From contig CAJYVI010000019.1 of assembly GCA_913778145.1 (NCBI GenBank), forward strand, positions 24,120 to 88,119: a stretch of DNA of 64,000 bases, read 5' to 3'. The notes beneath the pieces were generated by a model that saw nothing but the letters and a program-made list of their open reading frames with translations, was not told where the DNA came from and made no database searches. This document shows, piece after piece, positions 48,964 to 58,176 of the stretch. The DNA comes from an uncultured Pseudocitrobacter sp. (GTDB taxonomy: Bacteria > Pseudomonadota > Gammaproteobacteria > Enterobacterales > Enterobacteriaceae). The translations under genes and the position numbers were made by a program. Within the stretch, counting starts at the first letter, position 1, and each line of letters starts with the position of its first letter.

Positions 48964-49479
48964 TTAATAGTCGAGCAGTTTTTCTTCGAGTTGTTCAGCA
49001 CTGCTGCGCAGTTTATCGAGAAAACGCAGTTTACGCACGGTATCCGCCGCCGTCTCCCACGCTTCATCGTCTAATTCTTTCACCATCTGCTGATGGCGGG
49101 TGTCGAACATCGCTTTTACGCGTTTAATAAACCCTTCCAGACGCGCTTCATCCTTCGCCTGTTCAATCTCGTCCAGCTCTTCGCGCAGCTCCAGCTGTTC
49201 CATCAAAAAGGCGGTATCGCGCACCGTGTGCTGTTCGCTGGATAAATCAAAACCGTGCAGCGACAGCAGATATTCCGCGCGCGGCAGCGGCTGACGCAGC
49301 GTTTGCCAGGCCTGATTGATGGTTGCGGAACGTTGCACGGCGGCCAGTTGTTCGGCGGCGATGGCGCTGGCGAATTTGTCGGGATGGTTCTGACGTTGCA
49401 GATCCTGGAAACGGGTCGCAAGGGCCTGAGTATCGACGTGATAGTGGGCGGGTAACCCGAAGAGGCTGAAGTAATCCAT
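48964..49479 (-). CDS. hscB: J-domain co-chaperone HscB
   Basis: HscB stimulates the HscA ATPase and delivers IscU. The 171-aa protein starts [16 protein letters not shown], has the J-domain HPD motif ([14 protein letters not shown]) and a C-terminal three-helix IscU-binding domain. A frame starting 11 codons upstream would overlap the hairpin at 49505-49536, so M12 was chosen. It is preceded by that hairpin. Confidence 0.97.
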   Translation of the reverse strand: MDYFSLFGLPAHYHVDTQALATRFQDLQRQNHPDKFASAIAAEQLAAVQRSATINQAWQTLRQPLPRAEYLLSLHGFDLSSEQHTVRDTAFLMEQLELREELDEIEQAKDEARLEGFIKRVKAMFDTRHQQMVKELDDEAWETAADTVRKLRFLDKLRSSAEQLEEKLLDY

Positions 49480-49504
49480 AACAATCTCAGGGTAAATAAA
49501 ACAA

Positions 49505-49536
49505 AACCCCACCCACAGATGGCCTGCGGTGGGGTT
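49505..49536 (-). terminator. Intra-operon hairpin between iscA and hscB
   Basis: On the minus strand AACCCCACC-(14 nt)-GGTGGGGTT is followed by TTGTTTTATTT, an intrinsic-terminator form in the 69-bp iscA-hscB gap. It may reduce expression of hscBA-fdx-iscX relative to iscRSUA or stabilise the upstream mRNA. Confidence 0.75.
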
Positions 49537-49548
49537 GGTGACGTTCAG

Positions 49549-49872
49549 TTACACGTTAAAGCTTTCGCCGCAACCGCACTCATCTTTGACGTTCGGGTTA
49601 GTGAATTTAAACCCCTCGTTCAGGCCTTCTTTAACGAAGTCCAGCTGAGTACCGTCGAGGAATTGCAGGCTTTTACCGTCGATCACTACCTTCACGCCTT
49701 TGTCTTCGAACACGGTATCTTCTGCCGCAGGTTCATCAACAAATTCCAGTACATACGCCATACCCGAGCAGCCGGAAGTTCTCACGCCCAGACGCAGGCC
49801 AAACCCTTTACCGCGGTTGGCCAGGAAGGTATTGACTCGCGCTGCTGCACTGTCGCTCAATGTAATCGACAT
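49549..49872 (-). CDS. iscA: A-type Fe-S carrier IscA
   Basis: IscA is an A-type carrier of 4Fe-4S clusters. The 107-aa protein keeps the three cluster cysteines: SGCSGMAY (Cys35) and ECGCGESF (Cys99 and Cys101). It starts [19 protein letters not shown] and lies 16 bp after iscU. Confidence 0.98.
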   Translation of the reverse strand: MSITLSDSAAARVNTFLANRGKGFGLRLGVRTSGCSGMAYVLEFVDEPAAEDTVFEDKGVKVVIDGKSLQFLDGTQLDFVKEGLNEGFKFTNPNVKDECGCGESFNV

Positions 49873-49888
49873 AACAAAACCTCAATTC

Positions 49889-50275
49889 TTATTTTGCTTC
49901 ACGTTTGCTTTTATAATCCGCAATGGCGGCTTTAATCGCGTCTTCTGCCAGGATAGAGCAGTGAATTTTCACTGGCGGCAGCTCAAGCTCGTCTGCGATG
50001 TCGGTGTTTTTAATCGCCTGCGCTTCGTCCAGAGACTTGCCTTTCACCCATTCGGTGACCAGCGAGCTGGACGCGATGGCGGAACCGCAGCCGTAGGTCT
50101 TGAAACGCGCGTCTTCAATGATACCTTCATTGTTGACTTTAATCTGCAACTTCATCACGTCGCCACACGCCGGCGCGCCAACCATGCCGCTACCTACGCT
50201 CTCATCGCTGTTGTCGAAAGAGCCAACGTTGCGCGGGTTCTCGTAATGATCAATAACTTTTTCGCTGTATGCCAT
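49889..50275 (-). CDS. iscU: Fe-S scaffold IscU
   Basis: IscU is the scaffold on which clusters are built. The 128-aa protein has the ligand residues in PACGDVMK (Cys37 and Asp39), YGCGSAIASSS (Cys63) and KIHCSILAED (Cys106), and the HscA recognition motif LPPVK. It starts MAYSEKVIDHYENPRN, 24 bp after iscS. Confidence 0.98.
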   Translation of the reverse strand: MAYSEKVIDHYENPRNVGSFDNSDESVGSGMVGAPACGDVMKLQIKVNNEGIIEDARFKTYGCGSAIASSSLVTEWVKGKSLDEAQAIKNTDIADELELPPVKIHCSILAEDAIKAAIADYKSKREAK

Positions 50276-50299
50276 GATTGAATTCCTCTTATCTACCGA

Positions 50300-51514
50300 T
50301 TAGTGATGTGACCATTCGATGCTGTTCAGATCCACGCCCTGTTTGAACATTTCCCACAGCGGAGAAAGGTCGCGCAGACGGCCAATGGAGTTACGAACCA
50401 GTTGAATGGTGTAGTCAATCTCTTCTTCGGTAGTAAAACGACCTAAAGAGAAACGGATAGAGCTGTGCGCCAGCTCGTCGGTCATGCCCAGTGCACGTAG
50501 CACGTAGGATGGCTCGAGGCTTGCAGACGTACAGGCGGAACCGGAAGAAACGGCCAGATCTTTCAGGGCCATAATCAGCGATTCACCTTCAACAAAGTTG
50601 AAGCTGACGTTGAGAATGTTCGGCGCGCCCTGCTCGAGGTCACCGTTCAGGTAAACTTCTTCCATATCCTTCACGCCGTTCCACAGACGGTTACGCAGAC
50701 CGCGCAGACGGGCCATTTCGGTTTCCATCTCTTCTTTCGCGATACGGTAAGCTTCGCCCATGCCGACGATCTGGTGAACAGGCAGAGTACCGGAACGCAT
50801 GCCGCGCTCGTGACCGCCGCCGTGCATCTGCGCTTCGATGCGGATACGCGGTTTACGACGCACATACAGCGCGCCAATACCTTTCGGGCCATAGATTTTG
50901 TGGCCGGAGAAGGACATCAGGTCAACTTTCAGCTGGCTCAGGTCGATAGGCAGTTTGCCCACGCTCTGGGTCGCATCAACGTGGTAAACAATACCGCGCG
51001 CACGGCACATTTCGCCGATGGTCGCGATATCCTGTACCACGCCGATTTCGTTGTTCACGTGCATGATGGAAACGAGGATGGTGTCATCACGCATCGCCGC
51101 TTCGAGTTCTTTCAGGTCAATGATACCGTTGCGCTGAGGGGCAAGGTATGTGACTTCAAAACCTTCACGCTCAAGCTGACGGCAGGTGTCCAGCACGGCT
51201 TTGTGTTCGGTTTTGCTGGTAATAATGTGCTTGCCTTTTTTCTGATAAAAGTTGGCTGCACCTTTAATTGCCAGGTTGTCAGATTCGGTTGCACCGGAGG
51301 TGAAGACGATTTCGCGCGGATCCGCACCAACCAGATCGGCGATCTGATTACGGGCGATATCTACCGCTTCTTCAGCCTGCCAGCCAAAACGGTGAGAACG
51401 GGAGGCCGGGTTACCAAAGGTTCCGTCCAGGGTCAAAAACTGCATCATTTTCTCGGCAACACGCGGGTCCACCGGCGTGGTTGCGGAGTAATCGAGATAA
51501 ATCGGTAATTTCAT
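50300..51514 (-). CDS. iscS: Cysteine desulfurase IscS
   Basis: IscS is a PLP enzyme that takes sulphur from cysteine for Fe-S clusters, tRNA thiolation and other uses. The 404-aa protein has the PLP lysine in [12 protein letters not shown] (Lys206) and the persulfide cysteine in [14 protein letters not shown] (Cys328). It starts [18 protein letters not shown]. It is the second gene of the operon after iscR, with a 136-bp gap that holds no ORF. Confidence 0.98.
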   Translation of the reverse strand: MKLPIYLDYSATTPVDPRVAEKMMQFLTLDGTFGNPASRSHRFGWQAEEAVDIARNQIADLVGADPREIVFTSGATESDNLAIKGAANFYQKKGKHIITSKTEHKAVLDTCRQLEREGFEVTYLAPQRNGIIDLKELEAAMRDDTILVSIMHVNNEIGVVQDIATIGEMCRARGIVYHVDATQSVGKLPIDLSQLKVDLMSFSGHKIYGPKGIGALYVRRKPRIRIEAQMHGGGHERGMRSGTLPVHQIVGMGEAYRIAKEEMETEMARLRGLRNRLWNGVKDMEEVYLNGDLEQGAPNILNVSFNFVEGESLIMALKDLAVSSGSACTSASLEPSYVLRALGMTDELAHSSIRFSLGRFTTEEEIDYTIQLVRNSIGRLRDLSPLWEMFKQGVDLNSIEWSHH

Positions 51515-51650
51515 TGCTCTTAAACTCCGTACATCGCTTCAATGCAAGGAATCAGGCTATCGGCTGGATGTACGACCGAGGAGACGGAGCGCGATGCGCC
51601 CCGGCCTGATTCTGAAAAGCTTTATTTATCCGCAGCGCGGATATCTTTTA

Positions 51651-52142
51651 TTACGCGCGCAGTTTTACGTCGATAGCATCTTGCGCACGGGTAGAACGCG
51701 TTGTTTCATGGGTGTGCTGACGGCCAGATACATCCAGCACTTCCTGGTTATTCACCAGTTCGCCCAACGTAATGTTGTTCAGGAAGCCGGTCAGGCGATC
51801 GCTCAGGTCGCGCCACAGCGCGTGAGTCAGGCATTTATCGCCGCCCTGGCAGCCGCCTTTACCCTGGCAACGGGTCGCGTCGACGGATTCGTCAACCGCA
51901 CTGATGACTTCGCCAACCGCGATATGGTTAGCTTCTTTACCCAGCAGGTAGCCGCCGCCAGGGCCGCGAACGCTGGATACCAGGCCATTTTTACGCAGAC
52001 GGGAAAACAGCTGCTCCAGGTAGGAAAGTGAAATTCCCTGTCGTTCTGAAATATCGGCCAACGGCACCGGGCCCGCTTCGGAGTTGAGTGCAACGTCCAG
52101 CATCGCGGTCACGGCGTAACGCCCTTTAGATGTCAGTCTCAT
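51651..52142 (-). CDS. iscR: Fe-S sensing transcription regulator IscR
   Basis: IscR is an Rrf2-family regulator that binds a 2Fe-2S cluster and represses its own operon when clusters are plentiful. The 163-aa protein has the winged HTH ([12 protein letters not shown]..., [19 protein letters not shown]) and the cluster cysteines in [13 protein letters not shown] (Cys92, 98 and 104), with His107 in CLTHALW. It starts [11 protein letters not shown]. Two type 1 sites lie about 85-135 bp upstream. Confidence 0.98.
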   Translation of the reverse strand: MRLTSKGRYAVTAMLDVALNSEAGPVPLADISERQGISLSYLEQLFSRLRKNGLVSSVRGPGGGYLLGKEANHIAVGEVISAVDESVDATRCQGKGGCQGGDKCLTHALWRDLSDRLTGFLNNITLGELVNNQEVLDVSGRQHTHETTRSTRAQDAIDVKLRA

Positions 52143-52225
52143 GTCTTACTTAACCTCAAACTCGCCCCTGCCCGGGGTTTTTAATAATTTATGTGGGGGT
52201 ATTGCATAGCAGGACCAAGTCTGAC

Positions 52226-52277
52226 ATTCCCGAGTAAAATGGTCAACTATTTACTTGAGTAATTTAGTCAGGTATTT
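52226..52277 (-). promoter_or_regulatory. Two IscR type 1 sites in the isc promoter
   Basis: On the minus strand AAATACCTGACTAAATTACT (52277-52258) begins site A and ATAGTTGACCATTTTACTCG (52250-52231) begins site B. Both follow the type 1 consensus ATASYYGACTRWWWYAGTCRRSTAT and overlap a likely -35 (TTGACC). This matches the known autorepressed isc promoter of E. coli. An additional dispersed repeat follows at 52299. Confidence 0.82.
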
Positions 52278-52298
52278 AACATTCAGTGCGGTCTGATG

Positions 52299-52386
52299 CC
52301 CTCACCCCGGCCCTCTCCCACAGGGAGAGGGTGAAAACCATGCACAACCAGTCCCCTCTCCCTCAGGGAGAGGGTTAGGGTGAGGG
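52299..52386. repeat. 90-bp dispersed palindromic element, copy 2
   Basis: This stretch has the same arms as the copy at 45093-45182 (CCCTCACCCCGGCCCTCTCC ... GAGAGGGTTAGGGTGAGGGT) in the same orientation, with a few internal changes. It ends 7 bp before the trmJ stop codon, between iscR and trmJ. Confidence 0.85.
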
Positions 52387-52392
52387 TGGTTC

Positions 52393-53127
52393 TCAGGACT
52401 TCTTATTCTGCTGCTCAATCGACGCCAGAATCCCGCGCAGGATGTTCAGCTCCTGGCTTTCCGGGCGAGCGCGCGTGAACAAACGACGCAGTTTGTTCAT
52501 CACCTGCCCAGGATGATTCTCGCGGATAAAACCGGTACTCAGCAGCGTTTGTTCCAGGTGACCATAGAAGCGTTCCAGGTCATCGACCAGCGGATACGGC
52601 GTTTCGTCGTGTTCAACTTTCGCGTCGCCGCTTTCCTGCGCCGCCAGCCATGCCATGCGCACCTCATAAGAGATAACCTGCACCGCCATTGCCAGGTTCA
52701 GCGAGCTGTATTCCGGGTTAGCGGCAATCGCGACGTGATAATGGCACTTTTGCAGCTCTTCGTTGGTCAGACCGACACGTTCACGGCCAAATACCAGCGC
52801 CACCGGCGCATGTTCGGCTTCAGCAACGCTTTTCAGCCCGCATTCGCGCGGATCAAGCATCGGCCACGGCAGCGTGCGCGAACGCGCGCTGGTGCCTACC
52901 ACCAGGCTGCAACCCGCCAGCGCTTCATCAAGCGTATCGACAATATTCGCACTGCCAATTACATCGCTGGCCCCGGCGGCCAGGGCGATGGCCTGGGAGT
53001 CAGGTTTTACCAATGGGTTGACCAGCCAAAGATTGGTTAAGCCCATGGTTTTCATTGCGCGGGCCACAGAGCCCATATTGCCGGTGTGAGAGGTTTCAAC
53101 CAGCACAATTCGAATATTTTGCAGCAT
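52393..53127 (-). CDS. trmJ: tRNA (cytidine/uridine-2'-O-)-methyltransferase TrmJ
   Basis: TrmJ methylates the 2'-O of residue 32 in several tRNAs. The 244-aa SPOUT enzyme has the knot motifs [32 protein letters not shown] and [17 protein letters not shown]. It starts [13 protein letters not shown] and is divergent from suhB. Confidence 0.96.
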   Translation of the reverse strand: MLQNIRIVLVETSHTGNMGSVARAMKTMGLTNLWLVNPLVKPDSQAIALAAGASDVIGSANIVDTLDEALAGCSLVVGTSARSRTLPWPMLDPRECGLKSVAEAEHAPVALVFGRERVGLTNEELQKCHYHVAIAANPEYSSLNLAMAVQVISYEVRMAWLAAQESGDAKVEHDETPYPLVDDLERFYGHLEQTLLSTGFIRENHPGQVMNKLRRLFTRARPESQELNILRGILASIEQQNKKS

Positions 53128-53248
53128 TGTCTTTCTTCGTCTAAAGATTATTCGGCCATATTATCATAAACCGAAGACAGAGTCCGAATTCGCTGTTATG
53201 ATGTGCGCCGTTTTTCCCCGTTCTTTAACATCCAGTGAGAGTAACCTG

Positions 53249-54052
53249 ATGCATCCGATGCTGAACATCGCCGTGCGCGCAGCGCGCAAGGCGGGTAACC
53301 TGATTGCCAAACATTACGAAACGCCTGATTCTGTAGAAACCAGCCAGAAAGGCAGCAACGATTTCGTGACCAACGTTGATAAAGCGGCTGAAGCCATTAT
53401 CATCGAAACCATTCGCAAATCTTACCCGCAACACACCATTATCACCGAAGAAAGCGGTGAACATGTTGGCGACGATCTGGATGTTCAATGGGTTATCGAT
53501 CCACTGGATGGCACTACCAACTTCGTTAAACGTCTGCCGCACTTCGCGGTTTCCATCGCTGTACGCATCAAAGGCCGTACCGAAGTCGCGGTGGTTTACG
53601 ATCCAATGCGTAACGAACTCTTCACCGCGACCCGCGGCCAGGGCGCACAGCTGAACGGCTACCGTCTGCGTTGCAGCACCGCGCGTGACCTCGACGGCAC
53701 CATTCTGGCGACCGGTTTCCCGTTCAAAGCAAAACAGCACGCACCAGCGTATATGAATATCCTCGGTAACCTGTTCACCGAATGCGCCGATTTCCGTCGC
53801 ACCGGTTCCGCTGCGCTGGATCTGGCCTACGTTGCCGCAGGCCGCGTGGACGGTTTCTTCGAAATCGGCCTGAAGCCGTGGGATTTCGCCGCAGGTGAAC
53901 TGCTGGCACGTGAAGCGGGTGCCCTGGTGTGCGACTTCACCGGTGGTCACAACTACATGATGACCGGCAACGTGGTTGCTGGTAACGCGCGCGTTGTTAA
54001 AGCGATGCTGGCGAACATGCGTGACCAGTTGAGCGAAGCGCTGAAGCGCTAA
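53249..54052 (+). CDS. suhB: Inositol-1-monophosphatase / antitermination factor SuhB
   Basis: SuhB is a magnesium-dependent phosphatase that also joins Nus factors in rRNA antitermination. The 267-aa protein has the family motifs GEHVGDD (metal Glu), IDPLDGTTNFVKRLPHF and WDFAAGELLAREAG. It starts MHPMLNIAVRAARKAGN; a start 17 codons earlier is not supported. A REP pair follows the gene. Confidence 0.97.
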   Translation: MHPMLNIAVRAARKAGNLIAKHYETPDSVETSQKGSNDFVTNVDKAAEAIIIETIRKSYPQHTIITEESGEHVGDDLDVQWVIDPLDGTTNFVKRLPHFAVSIAVRIKGRTEVAVVYDPMRNELFTATRGQGAQLNGYRLRCSTARDLDGTILATGFPFKAKQHAPAYMNILGNLFTECADFRRTGSAALDLAYVAAGRVDGFFEIGLKPWDFAAGELLAREAGALVCDFTGGHNYMMTGNVVAGNARVVKAMLANMRDQLSEALKR

Positions 54053-54063
54053 GCGATTGTTGT

Positions 54064-54166
<103 letters not shown>

Positions 54167-54308
54167 AACAAAGCGCACGTTGTCAGCAAGCTCACCTCTT
54201 CCCCGAGCGCTTTTCCTAAACTGATTTCCCCCTCTTTACATCGCCGACCTCTTTTATAACTATCGTGCGCTGTTCACTTCATCACGAAGCCGTCAAAGGG
54301 AAATTGCG

Positions 54309-55163
54309 ATGCGTTTGTTACGTGGGAAATTCGGCATAGAGTGCTTTTTCATTCTCTGTATTATTGGCGTCTGTATTTATCTGCTGCCACGCATTGCGAT
54401 TAACGCCTTCTATTACCCGGATAATAAAGTCTACGGCCCGGAACCTTACAGCGTAGAGCCCATCGTTTTTACCGCGAAAGACGGCACAACACTCCATGGC
54501 TGGTTTATCCCTTCCGCCAAAGGGCCGAGCGAACACGCTATCGCGACGGTCATTCACGCCCACGGCAACGCGGGCAATATGTCCGCACACTGGCCTTTGG
54601 TAAACTGGCTGCCGGACAGAAATCTCAACGTATTTATGTTTGATTACCGGGGTTTTGGTGAGTCAAAGGGCACGCCCTCTCAGGCGGGTTTGCAGGATGA
54701 CACCCTCAGCGCCATCGACTACGTTCGCCACAGACCGGATATCGATCCGCAGCGTCTGATACTTTTGGGGCAAAGCCTGGGTGGCAATAATATTGTCTCT
54801 GCTATTACGCATGGCGATCGCTCGGGCATCCGCGCGGTGATTCTGGACTCCACCTTTTCATCCTATTCGGCGATTGCCAACCACATGATCCCCGGCAGCG
54901 GTCTGTTACTGGACGACAGCTACAGCGCCGATCGTAACATTGCCGAAATCAGCCCTACTCCGCTGTTAATTCTGCACGGTACAGGTGACCACGTTATCCC
55001 CTGGGAGCAGAGTCAGACGCTATATGCGCTGGCGAAAGAGCCGAAAACGCTGGAACTCATTCCCGACGGGCAGCATATTGATGCGTTTTCCACTCGTTAC
55101 GGGAATCGTTACCGCGATGAGGCTGAGCGTTTTATTCTTAATGCACTGAAAAAGGCGAAATGA
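54309..55163 (+). CDS. yfhR: Alpha/beta hydrolase YfhR
   Basis: This 284-aa protein has an N-terminal membrane anchor (about residues 11-32: IECFFILCIIGVCIYLLPRI), then a serine hydrolase fold. The nucleophile elbow is GQSLGGNN, the acid lies in GTGDHVIPW, and the histidine in PDGQHIDAF. It belongs to the YfhR/BEM46-type family; the substrate is unknown. A GGGAAATTGCG region precedes the ATG. It converges with the transporter gene with 3 bp between stop codons. Confidence 0.93.
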   Translation: MRLLRGKFGIECFFILCIIGVCIYLLPRIAINAFYYPDNKVYGPEPYSVEPIVFTAKDGTTLHGWFIPSAKGPSEHAIATVIHAHGNAGNMSAHWPLVNWLPDRNLNVFMFDYRGFGESKGTPSQAGLQDDTLSAIDYVRHRPDIDPQRLILLGQSLGGNNIVSAITHGDRSGIRAVILDSTFSSYSAIANHMIPGSGLLLDDSYSADRNIAEISPTPLLILHGTGDHVIPWEQSQTLYALAKEPKTLELIPDGQHIDAFSTRYGNRYRDEAERFILNALKKAK

Positions 55164-55166
55164 TAT

Positions 55167-56147
55167 TTAAAACGGGCGCATCCCCCGCCCAACAGGCACT
55201 GCACTCACCCACATTACCACCGCCGCCGTGATCAACAGTGCGCCTCCGGCCAATGCCAGCGTGGTCCAGCCCACCTGACGCCACAATACCGGCGCGCGAT
55301 GCCCACTCAGGCGCACTGCCAGCTGGCGAAAACTGTGCACCAGTAGCGCAAGCGACGAGATGGTCAGTGACGTGCCCGCCGCCATCGCCAGCGCCGACGC
55401 CATTCCCCAGGAAAATACGCCAATCACTTTACTGAACAACAGCACCATAATTGCGCCAGAACATGGGCGCATACCCATCGACAGCACGACCATCAGGCGC
55501 GCGTGCCAGTCATCGCCGCTGCGAATTTGCTCCGGATCGGGTAGGTGTTTGTGCCCGCATCCACAGTGCTCATCATGGACATGAACCGGTTTAAAGGCGG
55601 TGAAAGCAGGTTTACGCAGCAGTCGTCGTAACGTTTTCAACGCGCGCCAGCAGAGCATCAGCCCCAACACGCCCACCAGCGCATAGCTGGCTTTCTCCAG
55701 CCAGAAACCACTCACATGAAGTTGTCGTGCGGGTAATTGCAGCAGCGTTAACACCACCACGACCAGCGCAATCGCCACCAGCCCCTGTAACAGTGACGAG
55801 GCCAGCGTCAGGCCAATACTTGATTTGAGCTTTGAGGGATGCGTAGCGAGCCAGGTGGTAATCACCACTTTACCGTGCCCCGGCCCCAGCGCGTGCAGCA
55901 CGCCGTAGATAAAACTAAACAGCAGCAGCGAACCGCCCGCCTGCGTCGGATTCTCGGCAACGGCTTTAAGGAGGCCACTCATCTGCTGATTGACTTCGCG
56001 CTGCCAGATGATGCTTTTCATCATGATTTGTGGCCACGCCTGCCACAGCCAAATGCCCGACAGCACGCTCAGCAGCAAAAAAACGGCCAACGGCCAGAGC
56101 GCCAGCCAGCGGCGCGGCGTGCGTTTCACAAGGGCGTTTACTGACAT
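55167..56147 (-). CDS. zevB: ZevB-like metal transport permease
   Basis: This 326-aa inner-membrane protein of the NiCoT/HoxN-related class has at least six hydrophobic helices. The motif LHALGPGHGKVV (near residue 87) resembles the metal-binding helix of nickel/cobalt transporters, and the loop HVHDEHCGCGHKH (near 190) is His/Cys-rich. It overlaps the upstream periplasmic DUF1007 gene by 10 bp. This pair resembles Haemophilus ZevAB, which moves zinc. The direction and metal are not shown by sequence; nickel or cobalt efflux is possible. E. coli K-12 lacks the pair at this place. Confidence 0.72.
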   Translation of the reverse strand: MSVNALVKRTPRRWLALWPLAVFLLLSVLSGIWLWQAWPQIMMKSIIWQREVNQQMSGLLKAVAENPTQAGGSLLLFSFIYGVLHALGPGHGKVVITTWLATHPSKLKSSIGLTLASSLLQGLVAIALVVVVLTLLQLPARQLHVSGFWLEKASYALVGVLGLMLCWRALKTLRRLLRKPAFTAFKPVHVHDEHCGCGHKHLPDPEQIRSGDDWHARLMVVLSMGMRPCSGAIMVLLFSKVIGVFSWGMASALAMAAGTSLTISSLALLVHSFRQLAVRLSGHRAPVLWRQVGWTTLALAGGALLITAAVVMWVSAVPVGRGMRPF

Positions 56148-56776
56148 GTTAACGTCACCTTTTGTGCAAATTGTTTACCCAGTTCCATATCTTCATCCGG
56201 CGCATCTTCCTTATCGAGCGATATCGCATAAGACATCATCTCTTCACTGGGCTTCGGCGTATGCACCGCCAGTTTACAGGTCGATTGCAAACTATCGGGT
56301 AATGAAACATCGCCATCGTGTTCATAACTCATATCGACGTAGTAAGTCGGGTCAAACGTCGAGAAGGTATAGGTCTGCCCGGCTAACGGCTGGGGATTTG
56401 CCAGCGGCAGCGTGAACGTCAGCACCGCCTGATGTCCTTCCCGCGCCAGACCATAGTCGGTAGGCAGATTATCAAATTTTACCTTTTTACCGTTGTGCCA
56501 GAACTCGGTGAAGTAGTGCTGACCCAGCACGTTAGCCATCACCTCCGCCGCCAGCTTTTTCCATACTTCATCGCCCGGTTTAGCATTGCCGGCGTCATAC
56601 AACAGGTCTGCTGATGTTAATTCATCCATTAGCCAGCGCATTTTCAGCCCGCTCATCTGCCCATCCTGCGCCACTATCTCTGTCGTCAGGGTGATAAAGC
56701 TGTGCGGATGCGCCTGGACGCTAAGCGATAAAACCGCGAAAAATACCAGACTTACGCTTTGTTTCACTCTCTTCAT
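56138..56776 (-). CDS. zevA: ZevA-like periplasmic metal-binding protein (DUF1007)
   Basis: This 212-aa protein has a signal peptide (MKRVKQSVSLVFFAVLSLSV..., cleavage after VQA). The mature N-terminus is HPHSFITL, the histidine pair typical of DUF1007. DPTYYVDMSYEHDGD in the C-terminal half is also conserved. It is translated just ahead of the membrane permease with a 10-bp overlap, so the two form one system. A zinc role is inferred from Haemophilus ZevA. Confidence 0.78.
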   Translation of the reverse strand: MKRVKQSVSLVFFAVLSLSVQAHPHSFITLTTEIVAQDGQMSGLKMRWLMDELTSADLLYDAGNAKPGDEVWKKLAAEVMANVLGQHYFTEFWHNGKKVKFDNLPTDYGLAREGHQAVLTFTLPLANPQPLAGQTYTFSTFDPTYYVDMSYEHDGDVSLPDSLQSTCKLAVHTPKPSEEMMSYAISLDKEDAPDEDMELGKQFAQKVTLTCQ

Positions 56777-56898
56777 CCGTTCCTCAGTGAAAAATTCTGT
56801 GACCGACGCCGATATTCCTTACGTAAACAGGCTGAGCACGCCGACGAAGAACTATCCTTTAGCTATTCTTATCAAAAACGCAAACTGGAATCTTTCAG

Positions 56899-58176
56899 AT
56901 GATGACGCTTATGGAACCTCCATCTGTGCTTTCCAGTCCACAGCGCCGCTGCCAGGTGCTGCTGATGTTCTACCTTCCCGAGCGCACCATTACGCCCGAA
57001 TTCATTGGCGAAGTGAATGGTGTCGATGCAAATACTGCCCGGCAAGATATAGCCGAGACGGGAGAGGAGATCCAGCGTTACCATCGTCTGGCGATTGCCT
57101 GCGAAGCGGACGGCAGCTATCGGATTGAAGGCACCACGCTTGATTTACGCCTGTGCTTGCTGCACTGGCTGCGGCGTGCCTTCCGTTTGTGCCCGCATTT
57201 TGTCAGCCACCATTTTACCCCGGCGCTTAAAACGCAGCTTAAACAGCAGGGCATTGCCCGCACGCTGTATGACGATACCAATTTGCAGGCGCTGGTTAAC
57301 CGCTGCGGGCGTAGTCTGCAACGCCAGTTTGAGTGCCGCGACACACAGTTTTTGCGTCTCTACCTGCAATATTGCCTGCTTCAGCATCATCAGGGAGAAA
57401 GCCCCACCTTCAACTCGCTGCAAAGTACCTGGACCCGCACCACGCAGGAGTTTCAGGTGGCCGCCGAGATTGTCCGCCACTGGCAACGACGCATTCACCG
57501 GCAGCCTCACTGTAGCGAGCAACAATTTCTGGCGCTGCTGTTTATGCTGATGCGCACGCCGAATCCCGTTTACGATGGCCACGCGCAGGACCGTCAGTTA
57601 CACCTGGCGATTGACCAGCTTATCGACCGCTTTCAGCAGCTTGCCGGGCGACAGCTTGGAGACGAACAAAGCCTGCGCGATCAGCTCTATATTCACCTGG
57701 CACAGGCATTAAATCGCTGTATCTTCGGTATCGGTATTGATAGCCAACTTACCGAAGAAATCGACCGTCTTTATCCGCGACTGATGCGCACCACGCGCGA
57801 GGCGCTGGCCGATTTCGAGACACGCTATACCCTGCAATTCAGCCACGAAGAAGCGGCGCTGATTGCCATTATTTTTGGCGCGGGGCTTATGCAGGAGAGC
57901 GAGTTACATGAGAAAGAAGTGGTGTTACTGACGGGTGATAACCCGACGCTGGAGCAGGAAATTGAGCAGCAACTACGGGAACTCACCCTGCTGCCGCTCA
58001 ATGTAAGATATCTGGCGGCGCGCACCTTTCAGAAAGAGGGCGCGCCGAAAAGTGTCAGCCTGGTGGTATCGCCCTATGCGATCGCCCTGCCGCTCTTTTC
58101 GCCGCCGCTGATCCATGCCGATCGGCCATTAAGCGATCATCAGCGACAGCACATCAGCAAGATCCTCGACGCTTAA
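56899..58176 (+). CDS. csiE: Stationary-phase inducible protein CsiE
   Basis: This 425-aa protein corresponds to E. coli CsiE, induced at entry to stationary phase under sigma S and CRP. It contains two PRD-like domains (about residues 150-250 and 260-370) after an N-terminal DNA-binding-like region, but no clear PTS EIIA domain. The start is ATG 56899 (MMTLMEPPSVLSSPQRRCQ). It overlaps the 3' end of hcaT by 4 bp. The function remains unclear. Confidence 0.95.
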   Translation: MMTLMEPPSVLSSPQRRCQVLLMFYLPERTITPEFIGEVNGVDANTARQDIAETGEEIQRYHRLAIACEADGSYRIEGTTLDLRLCLLHWLRRAFRLCPHFVSHHFTPALKTQLKQQGIARTLYDDTNLQALVNRCGRSLQRQFECRDTQFLRLYLQYCLLQHHQGESPTFNSLQSTWTRTTQEFQVAAEIVRHWQRRIHRQPHCSEQQFLALLFMLMRTPNPVYDGHAQDRQLHLAIDQLIDRFQQLAGRQLGDEQSLRDQLYIHLAQALNRCIFGIGIDSQLTEEIDRLYPRLMRTTREALADFETRYTLQFSHEEAALIAIIFGAGLMQESELHEKEVVLLTGDNPTLEQEIEQQLRELTLLPLNVRYLAARTFQKEGAPKSVSLVVSPYAIALPLFSPPLIHADRPLSDHQRQHISKILDA

